Shown piece after piece: positions 43,471 through 56,200 of a stretch of 64,000 nucleotides of DNA. A program made the position numbers and the translations under genes. The DNA is taken from positions 19,368,876-19,432,875 of the forward strand of contig OY987305.1 in assembly GCA_963920635.1 (NCBI GenBank). The letters are read 5' to 3'. The notes beneath the pieces were generated by a model. The model was given only the letters and a program-made list of their open reading frames with translations. It did no database searches and was not told the origin of the DNA. Source of the stretch: Pseudeuparius sepicola. Lineage: Eukaryota; Arthropoda; Insecta; Coleoptera; Anthribidae. Numbering within the stretch: the first letter of the stretch is position 1; the number at the start of each line of letters is the position of its first letter.

Positions 43471-45421
43471 AGTGACAATTATTATTATTAAATGGAAAGG
43501 TATTTGGAATTATTATAAAAACAAGGTATCCCATAATAAAATATATTTTTCCAGAAATTTTACATAAAATTGTGTAAGCTAATGTGATTAGAAATGACTA
43601 TTTGGAAAATATAACTCACAATTTGAGAGATAAAAGTATATAAATCAGTAAAATAATAATATAAAACTTCTTTATGATCAGAAAGCTGCATTCATATATA
43701 TTTTTAAAAATATTAACAGTATTATAATTTCCTTGGACTAAACTGATTGGAGATAATTAGTTGTATCCCAGCCCAATAACTCTGGAAATTGTCAGTTTTG
43801 AAAAAATGTTCGCACTGAGCTATTTAGTTCCCACGCCCCATATTGACAAAAAAACTTGATTAACTTGCCCACCTCCAAATACTTTCAAATGGTACTTTTC
43901 CTGAGTAATTTATAATTTTTATCACCCTGATACTCCATTAAAACCGCTTTCCAACAATGTATCACCAGATATTTAATAAATGTGTTAAAAACCAAGTTGG
44001 CCTATCTTCGAGAGTGTTGTATTGCCTCCAAACCTAGTTCCAATGATTTGGGCATTTTTCAAGAATGGCGATTTCCGGAGTTGGGAGTCTGGGTAGAGAA
44101 TTTTTGTAAATATAACTATGAGGTGAAAAAGGGCCTATATAATGAAAATAAAAAATAAGAACTAAAGAGGTCAACACCTGACACCAACGTACCGAATTTC
44201 CATATAGGTATTGGGTATTATTAAAGCAAAAATGAGAGTGTGAAATTTAACACTTAACATATTCTATGCATTGAGATCAGTATATTGCTGCAAGGTGCTG
44301 GCTGTTGAGTTAAGGCAACAGCTCAAAATTCTGGACAATATTAAAACAGAAGATTAGTCCTGTCATCAGAGAATAGAAAAAAATGGATCGTCATCTACTG
44401 TGCTTTAAATTGTCCAAGAAGAACTAGCATATACTCGTCAAATAATAATTACCTAAACAAAATTGTATGAAAGGTTTTTGAATAAATAACAATAATTATA
44501 AAATAATATACTGTGTGGCCTTTTTAAGAGATTCAGTTCAAATCTTGATGCATGATGTTGATCTAGTACAACTTGTAGAACCACAATTTTGTTAAATTCA
44601 GTCATTACTTTTCCGGTTTATGGGATGAAAAAGGGGTCCGGTTTTTTACAAAGTCACGGGAGCAATTTGAATGGACCCTACACAGGATTACCTGGGAACT
44701 TGTTTCTAATTTTCATAATAAAGGTTGCAGTAATTGATTTTTATGATCAGCAAGACTTTGATATTCTATTGGGTGAACCACTAACCTAGCTTTTTGTGAA
44801 AGTTGTTCACAACAAAAAGAAATTTATGAATATTGAGTTCCAATTTTCGGAAAGGATAGCCTTTAAGATTTTGGAATTATTTTAACAATCGCCCTGAACA
44901 CACGAATGCCTCCCAAAAATGCATTTATTTGTTATATTCGGCTCCCTAATTTTGTAAATAGCTACCTGCTTTTCTGTACAATGTATATTTGAAGTTAAGT
45001 TTGTAAATCGTAAATATTACTTTTTAGGAAAGCAGTTTTTTAAATATATTTTATTTCCTCTTTGTATAATAAAATTATCAAAAAATCAAATCTGTCAAAT
45101 CCACAACATCCATCAAAATCTCAATTTAATCTCTAAAAAATTACCGAAGCTAATGCAAAGTTTTAGAAAACGAGACACTATGTAATAATGATTTCATATT
45201 TTTACACACTAAACGGAGTTTTAATATGTTTATTACATCTAGTTAATATAGTTTAGAAAGAAATTATATTAACTAAATAAAAATTGCATGCGGATATGAA
45301 ATCATATCCATTCATGCAAGCTCTATACATATAGAACACTTATCTGAAATCTCGAATTTTGATTTTTTTGTCTTTTGTCGCAACTTAAGAAACAATAATT
45401 TTACGTACACATATACATTTT
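43471..45421. other. Intergenic sequence between the convergent genes
   Basis: AT-rich, several small frames, none with a recognisable family. Downstream of the PRL-1 poly(A) candidate. Confidence 0.5.
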
Positions 45422-45427
45422 TTTATT
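45422..45427 (-). promoter_or_regulatory. PRL-1: Candidate poly(A) signal of PRL-1
   Basis: AATAAA on the minus strand about 70 bases after the PRL-1 stop codon, inside an A/T-rich tract. Position and sequence fit; usage is inferred. Confidence 0.5.
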
Positions 45428-45495
45428 TTTCACAATTATTTAGGTGCCCTTTAGTTTAGTACTAGTACTGAACACATACAAGAATAACATAGAGA

Positions 45496-45607
45496 TTACT
45501 GAATGCAGCAAGAGTTCTTGTGTCCATTCTTCAATTTCAGGCGGGATTTCGGGCGGTATTTCTCTAAGAAACGCAGCTGTTTGGCATTGATTGCTCCTCT
45601 ACGTTTT
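45496..45607 (-). CDS. PRL-1: PRL-1 coding exon 3 (C-terminus with CaaX box)
   Basis: Found by searching the minus strand for the expected KRRGAIN motif. It begins after ATTTATTTCAG and completes a Glu codon, then encodes [20 protein letters not shown] followed by the basic tail and CCIQ, TAA at 45498-45496. The Cys-Cys-Ile-Gln ending predicts farnesylation and membrane targeting, as in other PRLs. Confidence 0.95.
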
Positions 45608-48600
45608 CTGAAATAAATTATGGATATCAAACTTTATTTTTAATTTTGATTTCATAACATTTTTATATTGTTGGAGACTTCTTTGTGGCACAGACAACTT
45701 TTTCAAGTTGCCAAAAAAGTTTTCTTTTAATCAGTTTAGTTCAGGTTCTGTGGCGAAACACCCAATTAAAAATTAAATGAAACATCTTTAGTTTTCATAA
45801 CAATATATTTTTATGGCTAAATTTGACTCAGTCCCTCCCCCATATGCTCCCCACTGAACCAAAACATTTAATGTTTGTTCAGTGAATGTTCGGCCCTATG
45901 TCACAACTCCCGTCCAGTCTGACTCGTGATTATACGACCGATATCCATCGTATATATACGTATACAGGGTGAGTATAATAATAATAATAATTTGAATTTG
46001 AGTTTTTTAATTTTTGTTTTATTTTCTTACATTTTGTTACCAGCTAAAAACAAAATGTTAGAAAGTTTTAAGTAAAATATTCCATGGCTGACTATGTGAA
46101 AATTTAAAAAAAATCAGAAAATTAGCCATAGCTCTTTTATTTTTTGTAATAACTATGCCGAGTATTATATCTTTGGAAAGCTCGAAAAATGGCCGATTTT
46201 ATAAGGCCACAGCCAACTATGATTTACATTTAAAAAAACACAAGTTTATGTCATAGGTATCTCAAAAATCACAACATACAAAAAAACAAAAAATTGGATT
46301 AGATTGTCTTATTAAGCCCAAATTATCTACAATTTTTGTCTGTACAGTTTTTCTGTATAATCAGAAATAACGGAGCTACAGAGATCTGAAGAAATAGCAA
46401 AAAATCACTTTTTTCAAAATATCTAGTGAGCCGTGAACTTTTTTAAAAATCAAAAAGGGGCATTAGATTGAGCATTCAAAACTGCAATTCTTTCCCGATT
46501 TAACCTTTGTTCTAGCTGTGCTAGTTTCCGAGATCCCCATAGTGGGCATCGAAAAAAACTCACCCTGTATATACTCTCTATACAGAAATCTTTAAGATTT
46601 GTGTATAGAGAGTAACATAAGTAGAACATCATTAAAGAGTTTAAAATTATAATAGACAAGTCGAATTTTTTGTCAAATAACACTCAAAATTAATTCATGC
46701 AGTTGCTAGGAAACAACTTTCATGCAAAATTTTCAACAATTTTTAAAGCACGATGTGATATAACTGAAATACTCTGTATATTACTACAAAGTATTGAATG
46801 TCAAATCATTGGAATTCATCCTATTCTACCTCTTTTTGTATTTAATTAAAAAGTCACCCCTGACTCCAGTCTAGTTTTTTTTAACCATAGTGAACTTCAG
46901 TTTATTTGAGTTTATAACAATTTATGAATCATATAAATTTATAGTTCTGGGAAAACAATGTATGATTCATGAGGCCGAGATCTGAGATGATATAGATTAG
47001 TCAACGAACATATTTTAGATAATTTTGTTAGCTTCAAGCTTATCACGCTCTCAAATAACATACTGTAACCTACAGTTAAATGTTGGCATTAGAAACTTAT
47101 GTTCAAAATCATCCCAGCTTTGACACATAGGTATAAAGGGTCTGCCGCTTAAAACTCCAATTCCATAACTTTTTTTACCGATTTTGGTGATCTTGGTAAA
47201 AGATTTTTTTGTAAATTCTTTTCTGACAAAATCACCTAACAGATAATATTTTTTAAAGTTTTTAATGACATTTAGGTATTCGTTATTATATTTTTTCCAT
47301 CCTAGACATAGAACAATTTTATTAGTTTGTTCAGCGAATGTTCGGCCTTACGTCACAACTCCCGTCCTTGTCTTACTCGTGAATATACGATGGATATCGG
47401 TCGTATATTCACGAGTCAGACAAGGACGGGAGTTCTGACGTAGGGCCGAACATTCGCCGAACAAACTGTAGATCAGGTTGTTAGGAATTAAAAATGACAC
47501 TCAAAATTTCATAATAATCGTCCTACTTTGATATTTTTGAAGTAGTATTTTTATTCCTTCCTGGTATTGAAAAAAGTTTATCCAAAAATGTTGACTGCAA
47601 TTAAAGATTACTTCCGAATACAACATTTCAGTACATAGGTACTTTGATTTATAAGTTTTTGAAAATGCTTAAAAAACGTTCATGCTGGGAAGTATTTTTT
47701 ATTTACAAACAACTTTTCCTAACCAGCTTTTTTATGTCTTTTACGAAAAAAGTTTTAACAAAACCTTACTTATTGGCGTCTTTAGAATTTGTAAACTCCA
47801 TAATGGTTTCCAAAGAGCTTGATTTCGACAATGGGATAAATAAAACTGGATAAAAAAATTAAAAATTATGGACCTGGGATTTTTAAGTGGCAGGCCCTGT
47901 AGCTGTACACTAGTAAATAGTGCACTTATTCCCACATTTCTCAGAACAAATAAAAGACTTGAATTGAGAGATGTGGAAAAAGTTACAAGATATACGGATT
48001 CTATTACAGCAGCACTGTAGGAACGGATCTTTGGCATAACTAATGTTCCACTTACTCTCGTATGATCTCCACTGCTTCCTCATACTTGATGCCAAGTTCA
48101 ATGAGGGCTAGTGCCACCATGACAGGAGCACGGCCCAGTCCTGCAATGCAGTGAACAGCGACGCAGCTGTCTGGGTGTTCCCCAAACTGCTTTTTAAGGA
48201 CACGGAACCACCCTTCGATGATGTCGTTTGGCGGGAACGTCCCATCGTCAAATTTTAAGTCAAATACCTCGATGCCATTGTTCGCAAGCTCGTCGACCTT
48301 ATATGAGGGCGCGCACACTCGCACCACTGCTGTCACTTTGTGCTTCTTCAACTCCTAAGGGAAAGAGAACGAATATTGTGATATGTGTACAGGATGTCCC
48401 AGAGTTTTCACCTCAGGACTGAAAAACAAAAAAAAATGAAATGTGGGTCCTAAATGGAATCATGTGAGGTTTATTTTGCACGAAAAAATTTTTTTTTGAG
48501 AATTTTTGAAGTAATTGTGACCCTCGTTGTGACGATGTCATCAATAATTATACTTTTCCCAGAAACACACCCAAATTTTTTCAATATTTGCAAAGCCTGT

Positions 48601-51600
48601 ATTTTTCTGAATAACTTTTGTTAAAGAAAATTTTCTCTGTTTTTGTTTAAAATCTACAAGCAAATATGTTCTGAAATAACTGTAAAAGAAAATCAAATTA
48701 GCCGAGGCTCGATCAAGTGCTCCATGGAAAACAGTTATGGTTGCAGTTTGTCAAACAGAACTTGTTTAAATAAAATTGAAAGTATTAAACATTTTGTTAC
48801 CTGGCAAGATGCTCTTGGGAGAATTTTACATCCCACAAGGCTCTCAAACAGGACCTACTTACTACGATCATTTGAATATGTTACAGGCCGTATACGAAAG
48901 GACTAGTCCATATTATGTAAATGGCCTGAAGATATTATAGTCCCTATGTATAAGAAGCTTGTCCTTCAACAAACGGTCTAGTCGGTCTGCAAAAGGACTA
49001 CCTAGTCCATTTATATACGGTCTATCTGTAACTGGGCCATATATCACAGAGAGATTTAAACAAAGACAGAATGTACCGTAAAATGGGGATTCTTGAGACA
49101 CTGGGGTAATTTGAGACGGATATCTCAAAGCCAATTTTGAACGTACTCCTGACCGCGGGTCAAACTTTATCACTAAAGGGGGGGAATATATGCAAATTTG
49201 CATATATATATATATATATATGCATTTTTGCATATTTTATTCAATTTCGCAAAACATTGCATATTTCTGGAAAAACTATATTTTTGTGCATATTTGCATG
49301 TTTTTCCTATACTTATTTATAGATATAAGATATAACCAATATTATGAGAGCCCAGAGACAACTCGCAGTGTGTAGTGCAAAGTCAAGAAATCCTGAAAAA
49401 TGCGGATTAGAGATATAATTCTTTCATTAGAAAGTAGAAATTTAGGTTTAAGCGAATCGATTGATTTTGTTCAAACATTTTCCGCTAAATGTAGAGAGGT
49501 TCCCGGTGATGTAGGTATTAAAGTTAGAAAATAATTAGTTGCTGTAGAAAAGAATGAAGGGTTTAAATATTTAATGGCAGTAAAGAGTATTTTTGATGGT
49601 AAATCATCCAACGAAGTTGCACTTTGGCCTTATACCTTACTACCCAAATTAAAATATTGTCCTATTACATCGGCAGATATTTAGAGAAGCTTTTCTATAT
49701 ATAAACATATTTTTACCGACAGAAGGCAAAGATTTTTATTGGAAAAAAATTTCAAATTAAAATGTTTTTATAATTCTGCTTTAATATAGGTATTTTACGA
49801 GGTATTTTATGTATTTGTTTTCCTTTAATTTTTCTTAAAATAAACCTTTTCTCTAAAATCAGTTTTGGTGTTTTTAAGGTATTTGTACATGTAAAATAAA
49901 TGCATATTATTGCATATTTGGCCAAATAAATGCATATATTATTGCATATTTTAAATAAAAATGATGCATATATATGCGCATATTTCGATTGAAATTAAAT
50001 GCATATATTCCGCCCTTTATTTATTACAAACTTTGTTATGTTTTATGTTAAATAACATTGAAGGAAACTACATAAGGAGAAAATTGCCATTTTTTTTATT
50101 ATTTCAGATAGTTTTTGACAGCCTTCAAAGTTCCCAATTTTAACATAAAAAAATAACAAGAAAAAACTTTGTGTGGTAGGAATAACAAACAATTATACAG
50201 ATTAGTAGTAACAGTAACGATTGTTAGAATACGTCAATAAATACTTTTAGTCAAGTAAAGTTAGAGTTGGTGGAGAAAAAAATATGTCTACTCCTCATCT
50301 TTGGGGTAAGTTGGGACAGTGGTCCCAAGAAACCACTTTGTGTTTTTCTGTTTATAATTTTAGTTAAAATCATTTTTCAGGTGCCCTTTGTTAAAAAAAA
50401 CGCCAAGAACTCATGAAAGAAAAGTTGTTCTTCGGTAATACTATGACTTTTCCGAAAACAATATTAATCAAGCTATAGGAGATGTAAGGAACGCGGTTTG
50501 TCTAGCAGAAGAAGAACAAATCTTTTGAATATAATATGTCCTGTATCAATAAGTGATATTCTTGAAGTTTTGAAAATTGTTAACATAAATAAAGGACGAT
50601 ATTCATTTCAGGAACTTAGAGACCAACTATGGCTTCAGCAAGTAGGCATCTCGTTCGTTTTAAAAACTAATGGACTATTTTTGTGTTCTTTTGTATTACC
50701 TACTCAAGATGGTAGGTATGTGGAACTAGGAACTGTAACTTTGAAAATAAGTTCTATTGAGTTTTTTAAGAATATGTTTTGCTTTAGTATTTGGTATCGA
50801 ACTATGTATTTTCATTTTTTATAAAAAATGCATTTCTTAAGTTTTATTGGATTTATCTTAACCTATAATTGGAGTTTTAAAGAAAAAGAACTATCAAAAT
50901 AATTTTATTCTTAATTATTTCTGTTCCATGTTGCCCTAGGATGGGTAAACATGAATTATCTATTCAAAATCAAGGCCTGTTCCAAGTTACCCCAATACGG
51001 GGTACTTGGGACAATCATTAAAAAAAAATTTTTCTCCTAAGAGTTTAATTTTTATTTTACTGTGAATATAGAAATTTTTCACCAATTGCTAGTTTCATAT
51101 CTATAATCTCTATATTTAATTTAAAATATTAACCGAAAAGTGTCCCAAATATCCCCATTTTACGGTATGTGCAATGTTTTCCGGGCAGTTTCGACATCCG
51201 CCATTTCTGAATAGGGTTTCCAGTCCCGGTATTAGTACCGGGATTGTCCCGGGATTTTAACCAAAAAGTGTGGTCCCGGGATTTTGTTGATGGTCCCGAA
51301 ACCTTAGAAGTCCCGGATTTTTTTTATTACGTCATGAACACGCCACCAGTCACCACTGAACGGCCAACCGTGTGGTCGTGCAGTGTGGAATTATTACAAT
51401 TTTTAGGTTTTAAACTTAAATAAGAATACTTATTTGCCATACATTTAAATTAGTTGGAGTTGGAGCTACATTAGTTGTGTGTTGTGTTTTTTTAAGTCAT
51501 CTCAGTTTTAGTTTATTTTGTGTTTGTTAGGTAGGTACCTATAGGTACTACCCACATTTAAATGAAAATATTTCTCTTGCTTTTCTTTACTTTTCCTCAC

Positions 51601-53234
51601 AAAATTTGTTGTAAGAAACATCATCTTGATATCGGGACTAGTACCGGGACTTTAAATTTGGGACCAAAGTCCCGAATACATTTTCGGTCCCGGGACTTGG
51701 GAACCCTATTTCGGAATTACCCTTCCTTTTTTTATATAGAACCATCAAAGAAGGATATTACTTCTTGCTGGTACATAGTATTTTGAAGGAAAAAAGGTAA
51801 TTTTTTAGTATTGTGTACCCTAGATTTTTTTTCTGCAAAATACGTACTAAAAGTAAGGTTCTTTAATGGGCCTATATAAAAAAGAAGGATAGTGCACTGC
51901 GATTGCACATACAGTCTGAATGTCAGTAGTATGTATGTTAACGGTCTAGTCTATATATGAAATACCCAGTGGCGGCATAGCTACCATACCGCGAAACCCC
52001 GCGGTCGCCGTCAAGGGTAGGGTTTCCAACCCCGGGAGTTTGATAACTGTCAAATAATTTTTATAATTGCTTCTATTCTCTCCATTGCCTACTCATCAAT
52101 ATCGATTAATTAAACTTAAAGGTAATAATTATTTATTCCGTAAAAGTCAAGAATTTTGCTTACATGCCCACGGACAGTCTCAGACTTTGTGGGGGATTCT
52201 TAGTTTGTTTGTGATTTGCCGGATTTTATTGTGTTTTTATTGTGTTTTTACTGTATCCTTTAATGCATTGTAAATTGTAGTTAGCGTTAGTTGTAGGTAT
52301 TGAAATAGGTTTAAGGGAAAGATTAATGCTGGGAAACAACTATGTTCATTTGTATGCATTTTCACAATAAACCTTATTATTATTATTATTATTATTATTA
52401 TACGTAAAATAGTTTGATCATATTTTAATTTATTATTATTTTGGCATCAATTTAGAACTGGGAAACGTAATGTAAGTAAATTTATACCCCAAATGCTAGA
52501 CGGTACATCAACTTTGCAACAAACATAACAGAATTTTAAAGCGTAAATATCATTTTCTTTTGAAAAATACCTATTTTTATCGGTAATTAGTAATAAAAAT
52601 TTAATAGAATGATAAAGATAGTGATATAAAATAGTTTTTACGAAGTTTAGAGTCTTTAAAATATTCAGAAATTTCATAAATATTAAAAATTAGCAGAAAA
52701 CTAAATATTTTAGTAGAGCGTTCAAATTTGGTACACTTACGTAAAAAAGAAACAACTTTTTCAAGTAAAACTTTTTGATATTTTAACAACTGAACCCATT
52801 ATTGGCGATATATTTTTTTAAATGTCATTTTTGACAGATAACGAAAGGCACATGACCACGTTTGAGTGGGTTATTTTTCATCTTTTTTAAAGCAAAAGGT
52901 AACCCCAAAATTAAATTTCAAAATAAAACGTTAATTAAAAATTTCCCCCCTATGGTGCGAACTTTTTGGAGGACACTGTATATATATATATATATATATA
53001 TATAAAAACTCTGATTGACATACAAAAAATTTTGAAATTTCAAAATTTTTTGTATGTCAATCAAAAAGATGCATTTCTCCATTTATTAACTCACCTTACA
53101 AACCTTGATAAAGGGAATAAATATTTCCGAAAGCTTGGTGCAGTAAACAAGAGTTTTAATCTTATAGCGTTGACTGAAGGTTTCACCCAACGCTTATAGC
53201 CCTATTTGAGACGGTCACCCCAAAAAAAGAAGTT

Positions 53235-53286
<52 letters not shown>

Positions 53287-56200
53287 AACTTCTCAAATAG
53301 GGCTATAAGCGTTGGGTGAAACCTTCAGTCAACGCTATAAGATTAAAAGTCTTGTTTACTGCACCAAGCTTTCGGAAATATTTATTCCCTTTATCAAGGT
53401 TTGTAAGGTGAGTTAATAAATGGAGAAATGCATCTTTTTGATTGACATACAAAAAATTTTGAAATTTCAAAATTTTTTGTATGTCAATCAGAGTTTTAAT
53501 CTTATAGCCCTATTTGAGACGGTCACCCCAAAAAAAGAAGTTTATTATCCAACTATCCGTCAAGAATAAAATTCAACTATATATATATATAATTGATTTC
53601 ATATGGCAAGAAAATCGCATAAACAGATTGACCTAGTGAGAATTTCGGGTTGACTATTTCACCTGTTTGTACTCCTAATGTTCATTATTAATATAAATAA
53701 ATATGTAAAAAATCTAATATTTCGTTACCTAACAAATTTTCTGTCCGATAATTGGTGCGCGTTCAATAATAGTTCACCTTAAAGAGGTAAATATAAATTT
53801 GGTTGGTACTATGGCCAGATTCTTAACTAGGGCCGCGGGGCGAGGAAAATCGCAATGGGAAGGAAGATGAAGGTCCCATGAAGAGATGTAACACTACTTC
53901 GGATTTTTAAAGAAGTAAATGCAAGAGCTATTAAGCTTTTTTCCGAGCGAAATCGGATAGTTTTTATGCGTCGTTCTCTACCTAAAAATTATTCCGAAAT
54001 AAATGTCGGGAGACTTTCAGAAATTACCTGTTCTGTCGAACTGGAGCTACGCTATTTCGGCTCGTTGCTCTTTGGAATTTTTAAAGCTTCCCTCAAGTCT
54101 TCAGGTGAGGTTCGGATGCTTCCGGCGCCCCCGAAATATCGAGAAACAAGAAAAACACGCAATTTCCAAGACTGGTTCCGGAGGATTTTCCGCCGATTTC
54201 GTTGATTCTACAGCGGAATCAGAAAATCGGGAGTTGGGAATTTTATATACATATATAGGTTGGCCAAAGAGCTATGGGTAAAATGTAGATTCATGGTACT
54301 GCTTCTTAATAGCTAGGGATTACTACGGTTTTATGTAGTACTAGAGCGAATGCTATCCTAGTTTTATCGCCCTAGCCTCAAATGGCAATTAAGCCTGAAT
54401 AATAGTAATTCTCACCCCTCCCCAACCCAAGCATATGCTTATAATATAATATATATAATATATTACTTGTAATATAAATAATTATAATAATTCGTTCTTC
54501 CAAGTCTCTGTACTTCGCGATCTTCTTCTTATTATCATTATTATATGCTATTTTTATAACCCTTGGACGTGTCTAAGTCTAAAAAGTGGGGAACAGAAAT
54601 GGTGAAAAAGTTGCCGCCCTAGAGCGGACGCCGGGGCCGGCGTACCGCGGCCCAGGACGTCTAAAAGAAAAAAAAATAGTGAAGTACAGTCAAAGTCTAG
54701 AGAATACTATTTCTCTAGACTTTGGTACAGTGGTCTCGAGGCCCCGTGACCTTTCTTCGCTTAAATACAGCCGCAAAAAGTGGTGGCAAGTTGAGTCCCG
54801 TCCCTCGAGTGTGCGGTAAGGTAAATGCCCCATCCTTTAAATTGCACTTTTATTTTAATGAAAGTTAAAATTCATTATGTGAATTGGTAATAATGTCATA
54901 TGAAAGGTTCTAAACAACTTGTAATAATTATTTTCTATATTATAATCTCTAAAAACATTAATATAACCTGTCGAATAGACGTGCTGCCCCAATTATCGAC
55001 CGGCGTTGTCCCTATTATCGACACAGTTCTGCCCTAAATATCGACCTGTAGACGAAATGGCCGACATGCGGAAAACAGTAACATTAGTGCTCCATATATA
55101 TCAGATACTTAATTTAATTCAGTAATTGTGCAAATTGATCTCAAATGTAAATTAGTTCTACGTTTATTTAGGTACTAACATCAAAATAAAATACAGCTTA
55201 AAAACTATATCGACAATTAATAACTTACATTATTGTCCGCAGGAGCACCTTAACATACAACCCTAGAAAAACGCAATCTTTATTGAGCCTTAAATCTTAA
55301 ATAAAAGATAGCGTTCGGATCCTAGCGACCGCGACAAGCGACGAAGCGACAGAGACCCCGCGCGACAAGTAGCCTGAGCACAGAATATATTCTGTGCCCA
55401 GAGTCAGTATCGTCGAAATTGCGACTTCAAGGGGTACTCTCAAACACTTTCCTGAGTCCTCCTGGACAAGTTTATGGCAAGAAAATCGCATAAGCAGATT
55501 GACCTAGTGAGAATTTCGGGTTGACAATTTAACCTGTTTGTACTCCTAATGTTCATTATTAATATAAATAAATATGTTAAAAATCTAATATTTCGTTACC
55601 TAACAAATTTTCTGTACGATAATTGGTGCGCGTTCAATAATAGGGGCGTTCACCTTAAAGAGGTAAATATAAATTTGGTTGGTACTGTGGCCAGATTCTT
55701 AACTAAGGCCGCGGGGCGAGGAAAATCGCAATGGGAAGGAAGAGGAAGGTCCGATGAAGAGATGTAACACTACTTCGGATTTTTAAAGAAGTAAATGCAA
55801 GAGCTATTAAGCTTTTTTCCGAGCGAAATCGGATAGTTTTTATGCGTCGTTCTCTACCTAAAAATTATTCCGAAATAAATGTCGGGAGATTTTCAGAAAT
55901 TACCTTTTTTGTTGAACTGGAGCTACGCTATTTCGGCTCGTTGCTCTTTGGTTTGAATTTCTAAAGCTTCCCTCAAGTCTTCAAGTGAGGTTCGGATGCT
56001 TCCGGCGCCCCCGAAATATCGAGAAACAAGAAACATACGCAATTTCCAAGACTGGTTCCGGAGGATTTTCCGCCGATTTCGTTGATTCTACAGCCGTCCC
56101 GTTTCTCGGAATCAGAGAATCGGGAGTTGGGAAATTTTCGTAGATATTGGATTTTCAAGGTTCCTTTCAGTATTGGAAGAAAGTCAAGAGATATGGAGGG

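Larger units (their letters stand above)
45608..48055 (-). other. PRL-1 intron 2 (2,448 bp)
   Basis: GT-AG intron between the catalytic-core and CaaX exons. It contains a truncated palindromic MITE, a TA-flanked CAGGGTG element, and a TIR element with a second palindromic MITE inside. No host coding sequence was recognised. Confidence 0.9.
49076..51165. mobile_element. pogo-like element, TA-flanked, internally deleted, with nested hAT
   Basis: Ends CCGTAAAATGGGGATTCTTG and complement CCGTAAAATGGGGATATTTG; TA at 49074-49075 and 51166-51167. GGGGTAA..TTGGGACA text recurs near both ends. The remaining coding text near 50375-50560 (frame-broken) reads [31 protein letters not shown], resembling the N-terminal HTH-psq region and linker of pogo/Tigger transposases. 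Confidence 0.75.

Noticed and set aside
53109..53142. Hammerhead-like skeleton TTGATAAAGGG ... CCGAAAGC
   Set aside because: It lacks CUGANGA (has TTGATAA) and no plausible stem III with a UH site follows, so it is not annotated as a ribozyme.
53602..56133. LTR retrotransposon interpretation of the direct repeats
   Set aside because: There are no TG...CA ends, no primer-binding site or polypurine tract, and no gag-pol between the copies.
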